NCBI GenBank assembly: GCA_017454525.1
Contig: JAFTCT010000016.1
Span: 1-33,097, forward strand
Reading direction: 5' to 3'
Source: Clostridia bacterium
Lineage (GTDB): Bacteria > Bacillota > Clostridia > Oscillospirales > CAG-272
Length of the DNA: 33,097 nt
The position numbers were made by a program, and so were the translations under genes. Under the pieces are notes generated by a model. It saw only the letters and a list, made by a program, of their open reading frames with translations, was not told the DNA's origin and made no database searches. Of the stretch, positions 26,910 through 33,097 are shown in pieces; position 1 is the first letter of the stretch; every line of letters begins with the position of its first letter.

Positions 26910-27283
26910 GGGTCCGTAAAGGTTTCGACGGGGATCTTGAGGCATGATAAGCGTGGCGGGCTGAGTAATCCCGATAACTGCTCACCTTTAAAATTAAACG
27001 CTAATAACAGAACTTTAGCTAAGGCCGCCTAAAGGCGGTGCCGTGGCGCTATAGCTCGCCACCCGTTCGCTGCGGGAGTATCGCGGCCCGCAGCGGGCGT
27101 CAAATCAGCGGTGAACGTGCACCGGCGGTTCGTCCTTGAACCGGTCACGCATAAAAGGGCTGCCCCGGACTTCAGCCTGTCTGCCGGCGGAGGCGAGGGG
27201 GAGAATTAAAAGACAGAATGCCCACGGAGAAAGTTGTGTCAAAGGGTTTTCGGACGGGAGTTCGATTCTCCCCGGATCCACCA
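26910..27283 (+). ncRNA. ssrA: Transfer-messenger RNA (tmRNA)
   Basis: A 374-nt one-piece tmRNA. The 5' end GGGTCCG pairs with CGGATCC before the encoded ACCA end to give the acceptor stem, with one G-T pair. The conserved TAAAGGTTTCGACGGGG segment follows, and near the 3' end a T arm (GGGAG-TTCGATT-CTCCC). The tag reading frame runs from the likely resume codon GCT at 27000 to TAA at 27030-27032, giving the peptide ANNRTLAKAA. The tag stop codon lies in a small hairpin loop. The RNA rescues ribosomes stalled on broken mRNA together with SmpB, encoded just upstream. Confidence 0.96.
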
Positions 27284-27284
27284 G

Positions 27285-27323
27285 GAAAGAAACCTGATTT
27301 GTCTGCCAAATCAGGTTTCTTTC
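27285..27323 (+). terminator. Terminator hairpin after ssrA
   Basis: A perfect 17-bp stem (27285-27301 with 27307-27323) with a 5-nt loop, starting 1 bp after the encoded CCA. The 3' arm itself carries the T-rich run (GGTTTCTTTC), which is compatible with intrinsic termination and 3' processing of the tmRNA. Confidence 0.75.
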
Positions 27324-27492
27324 AGTTATATTCGCCTGCGGCGAGTTATATTGCGCTGCAGTTATATTCGTCCTTCAGACGAGTTATATTGCGCTTCGCG
27401 CAGTTTGGCGAATATAATATAACTTCTCGCGTCAGCGATAAATAAAACTGTCCCGAAGGGACAATATCACTGCGCCGCAGGCGCAATATCAC
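27324..27492. repeat. Array of short hairpins separated by AGTTATATT / CAATATCAC words
   Basis: AGTTATATT occurs at 27324, 27344, 27360 and 27382, with GC-rich inserts between the copies, most of them small inverted repeats (CGCC-TGC-GGCG, CGTC-CTTCA-GACG, GCGC-TTC-GCGC). An inverted copy (AATATAAC) follows near 27416. CAATATCAC occurs at 27462 and 27484 around TGCGCC-GCA-GGCGCA, after a TGTCCC-GAA-GGGACA hairpin. The words are only 9 bp and the spacers are self-complementary, so this is not a CRISPR array. A related set lies beyond the Nudix gene at 28139-28220. Confidence 0.75.
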
Positions 27493-27521
27493 TTGATAAT
27501 TTCACATTTTTACGTTATACT
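27493..27521 (+). promoter_or_regulatory. Promoter of the Nudix gene
   Basis: TTGATA (27493-27498), a 17-bp spacer and TATACT (27516-27521), in AT-rich DNA that starts directly after the last CAATATCAC word of the hairpin array. The gene thus carries its own promoter inside the putative cassette. Confidence 0.78.
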
Positions 27522-27569
27522 GAACCGTGAAAAGAACTCAACAAATCGGGATTTGCAGGAGTAAGATAT

Positions 27570-28055
27570 ATGGAACGTAACTGTGGCTTTACAGATGATA
27601 ACAAATGGTTTAGATACAGGGCTGCCGCCATCATAGTTGAGGATGGTTGTGTATTGCTTGCCGGGAACGAAAAAGAGGATTATCTTTATTCCATTGGCGG
27701 CGCAGTTCATATGGGCGAGACGGCAGAAGAAGCTGTCAAAAGAGAAACACTTGAAGAAACCGGTGTCAGATATGAGGTTGATCGTCTCGCGGTGATTCAC
27801 GAAAACTTCTTTAATGATAATTCCGGATCATTAAAAGGGCTGGAATGCCATGAAATAGCTCTATATTTTATTATGAGACCGAGGGGCACAAAAGCGCTTT
27901 GCAGCAACAGTTATACGATGGGCGTGAAAGAAACGATGCACTGGATACCTGTTGAAAAGCTTGATGAGTATAAGGCTTTCCCATCGTTTATGAAAGAGTA
28001 TTTACAATCTGACCACAGCGGAATCAAACACATTATTACCGATGAACGAATATGA
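27570..28055 (+). CDS. Nudix hydrolase
   Basis: A 161-residue cytosolic enzyme of the Nudix superfamily, which splits nucleoside diphosphates linked to another group, using Mg2+. The Nudix box G-x5-E-x7-RE-x2-EE-x-G-V spans residues 44-66 (G44, E50, R58, E59, E62, E63, G65). The substrate cannot be told from the sequence. AGGAG lies upstream of the ATG at 27570 and there is a dedicated promoter. Base composition is visibly more AT-rich, with different codon use from all neighbours, and hairpin arrays of one type flank it on both sides. These points suggest recent acquisition. Confidence 0.93.
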   Translation: MERNCGFTDDNKWFRYRAAAIIVEDGCVLLAGNEKEDYLYSIGGAVHMGETAEEAVKRETLEETGVRYEVDRLAVIHENFFNDNSGSLKGLECHEIALYFIMRPRGTKALCSNSYTMGVKETMHWIPVEKLDEYKAFPSFMKEYLQSDHSGIKHIITDERI

Positions 28056-28138
28056 CAAAATCCGGTTTGTCGGGATACTCCGGTGTCACTTTCACTTTTT
28101 TATCTCGGTTTTGTCCGCTTTTCCACGTCTTTTCAACG

Positions 28139-28220
28139 ATAAATCCATTTCGCGGATTTATAATATCCGCCTGCGGCGAGTGACGTTCGCCCGCGGCGAG
28201 CGATATCCCTGCGGGCGTGG
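28139..28220. repeat. Right-hand hairpin array beyond the Nudix gene
   Basis: It begins with the perfect hairpin ATAAATCC / GGATTTAT (28139-28161, 7-nt loop). Short GC hairpins then alternate with AT-containing words: CGCCTGCGGCG, CGCCCGCGGCG and CCCTGCGGG. The 14-mer CGCCTGCGGCGAGT at 28168-28181 is an exact direct repeat of 27333-27346 in the left array, so the Nudix gene is bracketed by the same repeat type. Confidence 0.68.
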
Positions 28221-28259
28221 GTAGATTTATATCATATATGCGAGAGGGGAGGGGTGAAA

Positions 28260-29258
28260 ATGAGAAAAACGGCGGCGATCGTTCTGCTTGCGCTGCTGAT
28301 CTTTTTTGCCGCGTCGTGCGGCGCGGGGAACGGCTGCGAAGCGACGCTTGCGGCGTCGACGTCGACTGCCGGTTATAGCGGCGGCGAAACACCGGCGCGA
28401 CACTCCGAAACGAGCGGCGAGCCGTTTCAGACGGCGGACAGCGGCGCGCATCCTTCGGAAACACAAACAGAGAGCGCGGATCCTCCGGAAACCGCAGACT
28501 GCGCGCCCGAAACGACCGAAAGCGGCTTGCCCGAAACGACCGGCGCCGGACGGAGCGAAACGCCGGACACGGACGTGACCGACGGCGCGAGCCCTTCTGA
28601 TCCGGACTCTCCCGAAACGGAAAGCCCGGACACGGCTGTTCCGACAAAAAGCCCCGATCCGCCGGCGGGACCCGACTACCTTGTGCTTGTGAACAGATCG
28701 AACAGACTGCCGGACGGCTGGGAAGAGGAGATCGCGCTTCTGACCGTCGAAAACGTGTTGGGGAAGCCGGTAAAGGTCGAGAAAAACGCATACGCCGCGT
28801 TTCTGTCGCTGAGAGCCGCCCTTGAGACGGAGGGCGTATATATCGAACTGGATTCCGCCTGGCGGAGCGTTGAGGAGCAGCGGCGGATCATGGAGCGCTT
28901 TATCGAGGAGTATGGCGAAGAATACGCAAAGAACACCGTGGCGCCGCCCGGCTGTTCCGAGCATCATACCGGACTGGCGCTCGACCTCTGTCTGATCGTC
29001 GACGGGAAAGTCGTCCGTCTGAACGAGGAGATGATGCGCTATCCCGAATTGTGGCGCATAGTCCATGATAAACTGCCCGCTTTCGGCTTCATCCTGCGCT
29101 ACCCCGAAGGGCGCGAGGAGATCACCGGTTACGGCTATGAGCCCTGGCACGTCCGCTATATCGGCGACGCCGGGGCGGCGGCGGCGATCGCCGCGAGCGG
29201 ACAAACGCTTGAAGAATATACCGGGACGACGGTTCGTGCGCGCCGAGGCGTGAAATGA
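28260..29258 (+). CDS. VanY/M15-type D,D-carboxypeptidase lipoprotein
   Basis: A 332-residue exported lipoprotein. Lipobox AASC (Cys about residue 20) is followed by a disordered Ser/Thr/Pro/Glu spacer of about 110 residues and a zinc carboxypeptidase domain (about 140-325) of the M15B family, which removes D-Ala from peptidoglycan stems. The zinc and catalytic motifs are complete: S-x-H-x2-G-x-A-x-D at S233-D242 (H235 and D242) and E-P-W-H at E294-H297. The ATG at 28260 is preferred because the purine-rich GAGGGGAGGGG lies 6 bp upstream; a GTG at 28254 abuts it. No van resistance genes are nearby, so wall turnover is likelier than vancomycin resistance. Confidence 0.9.
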   Translation: MRKTAAIVLLALLIFFAASCGAGNGCEATLAASTSTAGYSGGETPARHSETSGEPFQTADSGAHPSETQTESADPPETADCAPETTESGLPETTGAGRSETPDTDVTDGASPSDPDSPETESPDTAVPTKSPDPPAGPDYLVLVNRSNRLPDGWEEEIALLTVENVLGKPVKVEKNAYAAFLSLRAALETEGVYIELDSAWRSVEEQRRIMERFIEEYGEEYAKNTVAPPGCSEHHTGLALDLCLIVDGKVVRLNEEMMRYPELWRIVHDKLPAFGFILRYPEGREEITGYGYEPWHVRYIGDAGAAAAIAASGQTLEEYTGTTVRARRGVK

Positions 29259-29279
29259 AGCGGCGTCCCGGCGTTTTAT
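29221..29279 (+). terminator. Possible terminator overlapping the end of the VanY-type gene
   Basis: CCGGGACG (29221-29228) pairs with CGTCCCGG (29264-29271), followed by CGTTTTATT. The loop is long (35 nt) but has its own CG-rich complementarity. The T tract is short, so the call is weak. Confidence 0.35.
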
Positions 29280-29356
29280 TCAGAGATCCCCTCGCGGTTT
29301 TTTTACGCTCTCCGGAAATGTTTTCAATAGATATTGCGTTTTTTTGACGATAGTTA

Positions 29357-29385
29357 TTGCGCGGCGCGGGAAATTGTGATATACT
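29357..29385 (+). promoter_or_regulatory. Promoter of the 29445-32822 operon
   Basis: TTGCGC (29357-29362), a 17-bp spacer and TATACT (29380-29385). The inferred start lies near 29392, inside a small inverted repeat ATATCA/TGATAT (29388-29406). It separates this operon from the VanY-type gene. Confidence 0.75.
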
Positions 29386-29444
29386 GATATATCATCGGGG
29401 TGATATGACGATCAACGACTTGTTTCGCGGAAAGAATTTTTATT

Positions 29445-30575
29445 ATGGGAAAAAAGCTGCAAATATACGAGATCTCCGCCGCCAACGATATGAAGTATCG
29501 CGGGCCGCTGTCGGTGCGCTGGTTCAGGGTGATCGGCTGGCTTTGTCTGATCTTACAGCAGATCTCGCACGTTCTGAAGATCTACGATTCCGTTACGCAT
29601 CAGGCGGATCCCTTCCGGCTGACGGTTGCGCTTATTTTCGGATTCGCGGGCTCGCTGGCGGTCCCCTTCTTCATCATCGCCAATTTTTCCGAAGTGCTCG
29701 CCGAGAAGAACGCCTATAAAAAACTTCTCATCAAATACGGCGCGCTTTCGCTTGTCGCGGCGCTCGCCTTCTTCTACTTCTACGAGCATATCCTTTTAGG
29801 CGTTTTTTCGACGATGGGCGCGCATCAGGAGGGAGAGAAATTCATCTCAAGCCTTCTGCCGTCCGTTTCCGGATCGGGTTATTTCGCGTTCAACCTCTTC
29901 ATCGACCTGTTGCTCTGCGTGACCTTCCTGTTCTTCCTTGAACATAAGCCGAAGAAGGTTTTTGTCGGCAAAATGCTGATCGTCTTCCGCCTGTTTGCGC
30001 TGCTGCCTTTCCTTTATGAGGCGTCGTCGATCGTGCTGAAACTGCTTGCAAGCGGCGGTAGGATCGACTTACCCTCGTACATATACCCTTTCCTCACGAC
30101 CAAACCGCCGATGACCTTCGTGGTCTTTATCGTGCTGGCAGTCTTTTTCAAACGCAGGGAACGGATCTTCATCAAAAACGGAAAAACAGAAGAGGAATAC
30201 AAAGCGTTTCTTGAAACGAAGAAGAACTCATTCCAGTTCTCCGTGTTCGCGGCGGTCGTTCTGGCAGTCGCCGCGGTGCTCGATTTCATCGTGTTGGTCG
30301 TGATCGGCGCAGTGCTCGGCGGCGGAAGCGCCGACGAGAGCGTGATCATCCGGAGTATTGAAAGAGCCGCCGATTCCGGGTTCGGCGAGTCGGTCCTACT
30401 GCTCTTCATTGCGCCGCTCATGCTGCTGTATTCATACAATCGCAAACGTCAGAACAAACTTGTCGATATTGCCATCCCCGCCGCCGGGATAGCCGGCATC
30501 CTGCTCGTATATATCGAGGGGATTTCGCAGATCGCCTGCGGCGCCGTTTCCTATCTGATGCAGACGGGGGAATGA
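29445..30575 (+). CDS. Polytopic membrane protein, unknown function
   Basis: A 376-residue integral membrane protein with about eight to nine predicted hydrophobic helices, short loops and a Tyr/Lys-rich cytosolic loop near residues 240-265. No catalytic motif or known family was recognised. The ATG at 29445 has only a weak GCGGAAAG upstream. An ATG at 29405 with GGGGTG before it lies in another frame and could act as a short leader. The gene is followed 3 bp later by the channel-like gene, so the two are co-transcribed and may act together at the membrane. Confidence 0.78.
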   Translation: MGKKLQIYEISAANDMKYRGPLSVRWFRVIGWLCLILQQISHVLKIYDSVTHQADPFRLTVALIFGFAGSLAVPFFIIANFSEVLAEKNAYKKLLIKYGALSLVAALAFFYFYEHILLGVFSTMGAHQEGEKFISSLLPSVSGSGYFAFNLFIDLLLCVTFLFFLEHKPKKVFVGKMLIVFRLFALLPFLYEASSIVLKLLASGGRIDLPSYIYPFLTTKPPMTFVVFIVLAVFFKRRERIFIKNGKTEEEYKAFLETKKNSFQFSVFAAVVLAVAAVLDFIVLVVIGAVLGGGSADESVIIRSIERAADSGFGESVLLLFIAPLMLLYSYNRKRQNKLVDIAIPAAGIAGILLVYIEGISQIACGAVSYLMQTGE

Positions 30576-30578
30576 ACG

Positions 30579-31526
30579 ATGAAGATGAAAATGAAAACAA
30601 AAATAAAAAGGACTGTATCGGAATCTGCGCGCGGACGCATTCTGCGCCTCTGCGACAGCGCCGCCTCCACCGCGGCGCTGCTCCTGTCGCTGCAGACGCT
30701 GGCGGCGGTGGAAGATCATCAGGCGACGGGATTGTGGGGAGTGCTTTTCCTTGTCGTGGCGGTCTCGAGGATTCTTGCGGCGTTTCTTTTCAGGTCCGTC
30801 GGCGACAGGATGATGAGCGTATACTTCTTTGCGTCCTGCGCGATCACGGTGATAAACGCCGTGACGATATTCATTTTCGGAAGTTCGGTCAGAATTCTGT
30901 CGGTCGTCGGGATCCTCTTTTTCTCCACGCTGATCGCTCACAGAGTACTGAAGATCATACAAAACCGCAATTTGCGCAGCGGCGTCATCAACGGGATCGC
31001 GATCCTGACGATCATGTTTTTCGGCGTCCTCTTTTTCGGAAAGGACGAAGAGATCGGCGCATTAATACCCATTCTTCTCGCGTTTTCCGTTGCCGCGCTG
31101 TCGCTTGTGCACATCATCGTGATCTCCTTCTCGCAGATCAAAATGAATATTCTTCTGAAGATCATGCGCAAGACCTTTGCCGCTGAGATCCTCTTCGGGC
31201 TGCTATTGCTGATCGTCGCCTTTTCCTTCGTTTTCAAGGTCCTTGAGCCGGGTTTCAATACGTTCGGCGACGCTCTCTGGTACTGCTTCGCGGTGGTCAC
31301 GACGATCGGCTTCGGCGATTTCACGGTCACGTCGCACGTCTCGCGCGTCCTCTCGGTGATCCTCGGCATCTACGGGATCATCGTCGTCGCGCTGATCACC
31401 TCGATCATCGTCAACTTCTATAACGAGGTCAAGGACAGCGACAGGACGGAAAACGCGGCGAAGAAAGAAACGGCGTCCGGAGAAGAAAACGGCGCCGTGC
31501 CGGATGAGAGTTTACATGAAAAATAA
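30579..31526 (+). CDS. Potassium-channel-like membrane protein
   Basis: A 315-residue membrane protein. The C-terminal part holds a pore module: a helix (about 205-225), a pore loop with the selectivity filter TTIGFGD (T241-D247) and a last helix (about 258-280), as in two-helix potassium channels. Roughly six hydrophobic segments precede it, so the overall shape resembles a six-helix-type channel, but an Arg-rich voltage-sensor helix is not evident. The C-terminal tail is short and charged, without an RCK or cyclic-nucleotide domain. The ATG at 30579 has GGGGGA 7 bp upstream. Probably moves K+ across the membrane; regulation unknown. Confidence 0.86.
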   Translation: MKMKMKTKIKRTVSESARGRILRLCDSAASTAALLLSLQTLAAVEDHQATGLWGVLFLVVAVSRILAAFLFRSVGDRMMSVYFFASCAITVINAVTIFIFGSSVRILSVVGILFFSTLIAHRVLKIIQNRNLRSGVINGIAILTIMFFGVLFFGKDEEIGALIPILLAFSVAALSLVHIIVISFSQIKMNILLKIMRKTFAAEILFGLLLLIVAFSFVFKVLEPGFNTFGDALWYCFAVVTTIGFGDFTVTSHVSRVLSVILGIYGIIVVALITSIIVNFYNEVKDSDRTENAAKKETASGEENGAVPDESLHEK

Positions 31527-31535
31527 GGGGAAACT

Positions 31536-32822
31536 ATGAGAAAATACCGATATTTATGCGCTGCGACCGCTCTGACGCTGATACTGGCGCTGTGTTCATC
31601 CTGCCAAGCGGTCATGGAATCGATCAGGGACGCGATCGAGTCGGAATGGAGCATCGAACTGCCTTCTTCGGGGACCGGAACGGAAACGGCGGATACGCCT
31701 TCCGCCGGTATGACGGAAACACCGGCGGAAACGACGGAAACGCCGGCGGAAACGACGGAAACGCCGACGGAAACGCCGTGGTTTACGCAGACGCCGCCGC
31801 AGCCGTCGACTCCGAGCACGCCCGATACGCCGACGCCGACCGAAACGACCCCGACGCCGACGCCCACGCCCGACGGCATCCCCTACAAGACGACGCCCGA
31901 GATCCCGGTCTATACGATGCCGCGCGAGACTTTCAAAAGCGAGATCGAAAGGGAAGCGTCCGAAGTGATCGACGGGGCGATCTGTCAGGCGATCGCGCTG
32001 GTGTCGGTCATGAAGGACGACCGGCACTCGACCGCATCCTATCCCTTTGAGGAGGACGCGAACGGCTATCTGGACGGACTGGATTCCGAACAGGTCGGGC
32101 TGTTCCGCGATCTTGTCGCGCGCGCAAAGAAATTTGAGGATTTCACGATCACAAATAAAGAATACGGCGGCGACGTCGTGGTGGCTTCGCTCGATCTTTC
32201 AAGAGCGCTTTCGCACTGCGCGCCCGACGTTTCGGCGTACTTCACGATCCACCCGACGAGCAGTTTTTCGGCGATCTACGGCGTTTATTTCGATCCCGAA
32301 GCCGACGCGAACGTCACGGTCAAAAACGGCGACGTAACGATAGACCGGGTGAAGCACGACGCTGCGCTTCTCGACGCCGTGATCAGGCGGATCGTCAAAA
32401 AAATGCCCGAAGGTCTCTCGACCTACGACAAATACTATTATCTTGCGTCGGTCATCTGCGCGAAGAATACCTACTCCGCCGAACCCGACAACTGCTATTC
32501 CGCCTACGGCGCGCTGATCACCGGCGCCAGCGTCTGCGAGGGCTATACGACGGCGTTTTATCTGCTCTGCCGCGAGGCGGGTCTGTGGTGCGCCTACCGC
32601 GCCGGTCTGCCGAACGGCGAGGGGCACATCTGGAACATGGTCAAACTCGAGGACGGGATCTATAACGTCGACGTGACCTGGTGCGACGCCCGCACGCCCG
32701 GCTCAAAGAACTGGTACGCCTATTTCGTGAAGACCGACGCGCAGTTCGTCAAAGACGGACACGCCGCGTACGACGGCGTCAAAGGAACGGGGAAGGGAAC
32801 GGCGAATCCGTACGAAGCGTGA
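31536..32822 (+). CDS. Transglutaminase-like lipoprotein
   Basis: A 428-residue predicted lipoprotein: lipobox CSSC (Cys about residue 23), a spacer rich in Thr, Pro and Glu (about 45-115), and a C-terminal transglutaminase-like domain with a full Cys-His-Asp triad: C334 in SVCEGY, H364 in GEGHIWN and D379 in YNVDVTW. The fold usually hydrolyses or exchanges peptide or amide bonds; in secreted clostridial proteins the substrate is mostly unknown. AGGGGA precedes the ATG at 31536, which lies 9 bp after the channel gene. It is the second transglutaminase-like surface protein in the window (see 3223-6228). Confidence 0.88.
   Translation: MRKYRYLCAATALTLILALCSSCQAVMESIRDAIESEWSIELPSSGTGTETADTPSAGMTETPAETTETPAETTETPTETPWFTQTPPQPSTPSTPDTPTPTETTPTPTPTPDGIPYKTTPEIPVYTMPRETFKSEIEREASEVIDGAICQAIALVSVMKDDRHSTASYPFEEDANGYLDGLDSEQVGLFRDLVARAKKFEDFTITNKEYGGDVVVASLDLSRALSHCAPDVSAYFTIHPTSSFSAIYGVYFDPEADANVTVKNGDVTIDRVKHDAALLDAVIRRIVKKMPEGLSTYDKYYYLASVICAKNTYSAEPDNCYSAYGALITGASVCEGYTTAFYLLCREAGLWCAYRAGLPNGEGHIWNMVKLEDGIYNVDVTWCDARTPGSKNWYAYFVKTDAQFVKDGHAAYDGVKGTGKGTANPYEA
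31714..31776 (+). repeat. 21-bp tandem repeat, three copies, in the lipoprotein spacer
   Basis: Units start at 31714, 31735 and 31756 and read CGGAAAC-rich sequence with one to three changes. They encode repeats of Thr-Glu-Thr-Pro-Ala-Glu-Thr type. The unit is a multiple of three, so gain or loss changes spacer length without breaking the frame. Confidence 0.8.
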
Positions 32823-33097
32823 CGGAAGTCACCGCTTCGCCGGACCAATCGCGCGAAGCGCGCCCTCCCTTTAGGCGCCACCCTTTCGGAAAGGGTGGCA
32901 GAAAAGCCTTCTCTGGCGGGAGGAAGGGGTTCCCCGGAAGCCGCTTCGCGGGTTCAGGGGGTTCCCGGGTGAAGGTGTCGCTTGCCGACGGATGAATGTG
33001 AGCCTTCCCCGATGGGGGAAGGTGGCGCTTGCCGCCGGATGAGGCCGATGCCTTTCCACGGGCAAAGGCGTCGGCGACGCCGACAAAACGAACAGAA
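32823..33097. other. Intergenic region rich in repeats, no gene seen
   Basis: It holds a perfect 10-bp hairpin GCCACCCTTT / AAAGGGTGGC with a 3-nt loop (32877-32899), possibly the end of the upstream operon though no T run follows. Two copies of a 25-bp repeat (32971-32995 and 33018-33042) and a CCTTCCCC / GGGGAAGG hairpin (33003-33022) lie further on. No coding sequence with a plausible start was found. Confidence 0.65.
32971..33042. repeat. 25-bp direct repeat pair (GAAGGTGNCGCTTGCC type)
   Basis: 32971-32995 and 33018-33042 share 23 of 25 bases, spaced 47 bp start to start. The two differences (T/G and A/C) sit in the two arms of a GNCGCTTGCCGNC inverted repeat and compensate each other, so pairing is kept. 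A CCTTCCCC hairpin precedes the second copy. The pattern suggests a family of intergenic structured repeats; other copies would lie outside the window. Confidence 0.7.

Noticed and set aside
27218..27445. Short plus-strand frames across the end of ssrA
   Set aside because: They run through the tmRNA 3' domain and the hairpin array. The sequence is explained by RNA structure, not coding.
27324..27492. Regular repeats resembling a small CRISPR array
   Set aside because: Repeat words are only 9 bp, spacers are 7-13 bp and mostly self-complementary, and no cas genes are present.
27260..28260. A tmRNA-targeted integrative island with a duplicated ssrA end
   Set aside because: The 3' end of ssrA is not repeated after the Nudix gene and no integrase is present, so a classical att-site island is not supported.
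28260..29258. A vancomycin resistance locus
   Set aside because: Only a VanY-type carboxypeptidase is present; no vanHAX-type ligase or dehydrogenase genes and no two-component regulator lie nearby.

Overview
The window looks like the chromosome of a moderately GC-rich, Gram-positive-type Clostridia (Bacillota), probably an uncultured gut lineage; the lineage is an inference. Support: AAAGGAGG-type ribosome binding sites, housekeeping (sigma-A type) promoters with 17-bp spacers, lipoprotein signal peptides with long Thr/Pro/Glu spacers, smpB next to ssrA, an FeoA-FeoB fusion with its Cys-rich partner, and carbohydrate ABC permeases without their own ATPase. No rRNA or tRNA gene and no CRISPR array was seen.

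Layout. (1) 1-484: one end of a repeat element (second copy, inverted, at 23096-23300), a strong promoter, and a roughly 175-nt palindromic element lying in the feoAB leader. (2) 485-3074: ferrous iron uptake (FeoA-FeoB fusion, then a small Cys-rich membrane protein). (3) 3151-6320: a promoter, a 1001-residue membrane-anchored surface protein (Ig-like modules, transglutaminase-like domain, five InlB-type B-repeats) and a bidirectional terminator shared with a small convergent membrane-protein gene (6362-6625, minus). (4) 6626-7605: non-coding, with a 78-bp GC-rich tandem repeat, then the promoter and structured leader of the next operon. (5) 7606-23048: a 15.4-kb, seven-gene, same-strand operon: giant solute-binding protein, two permeases, an NHL-repeat/YIP1-like membrane protein, a 1738-residue DUF5696-like exoprotein interrupted by a Cys-rich array, and two more permeases. 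(6) 23096-23300: the MITE-like element. (7) 23346-26328: a three-gene envelope operon (membrane TPR-like protein and two paralogous lipoproteins). (8) 26377-27323: promoter, smpB, ssrA (tmRNA) and terminator. (9) 27324-28220: an AT-rich Nudix gene between two arrays of short hairpins, resembling an inserted cassette. (10) 28260-32822: a VanY-type carboxypeptidase lipoprotein, then a three-gene operon (polytopic membrane protein, potassium-channel-like protein, transglutaminase-like lipoprotein). (11) 32823-33097: repeat-rich intergenic DNA.

Functionally the window is about the cell envelope. The best candidate for an under-described system is the 7606-23048 operon. It probably binds, processes and imports a complex extracellular glycan: an exported DUF5696-like, glycosidase-like protein and a solute-binding protein with two carbohydrate-binding-like modules outside the cell, two permease heterodimers in the membrane, and a beta-propeller/YIP1-like membrane protein whose role is unknown. 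The energising ATPase is presumably encoded elsewhere. The substrate cannot be read from the sequence.
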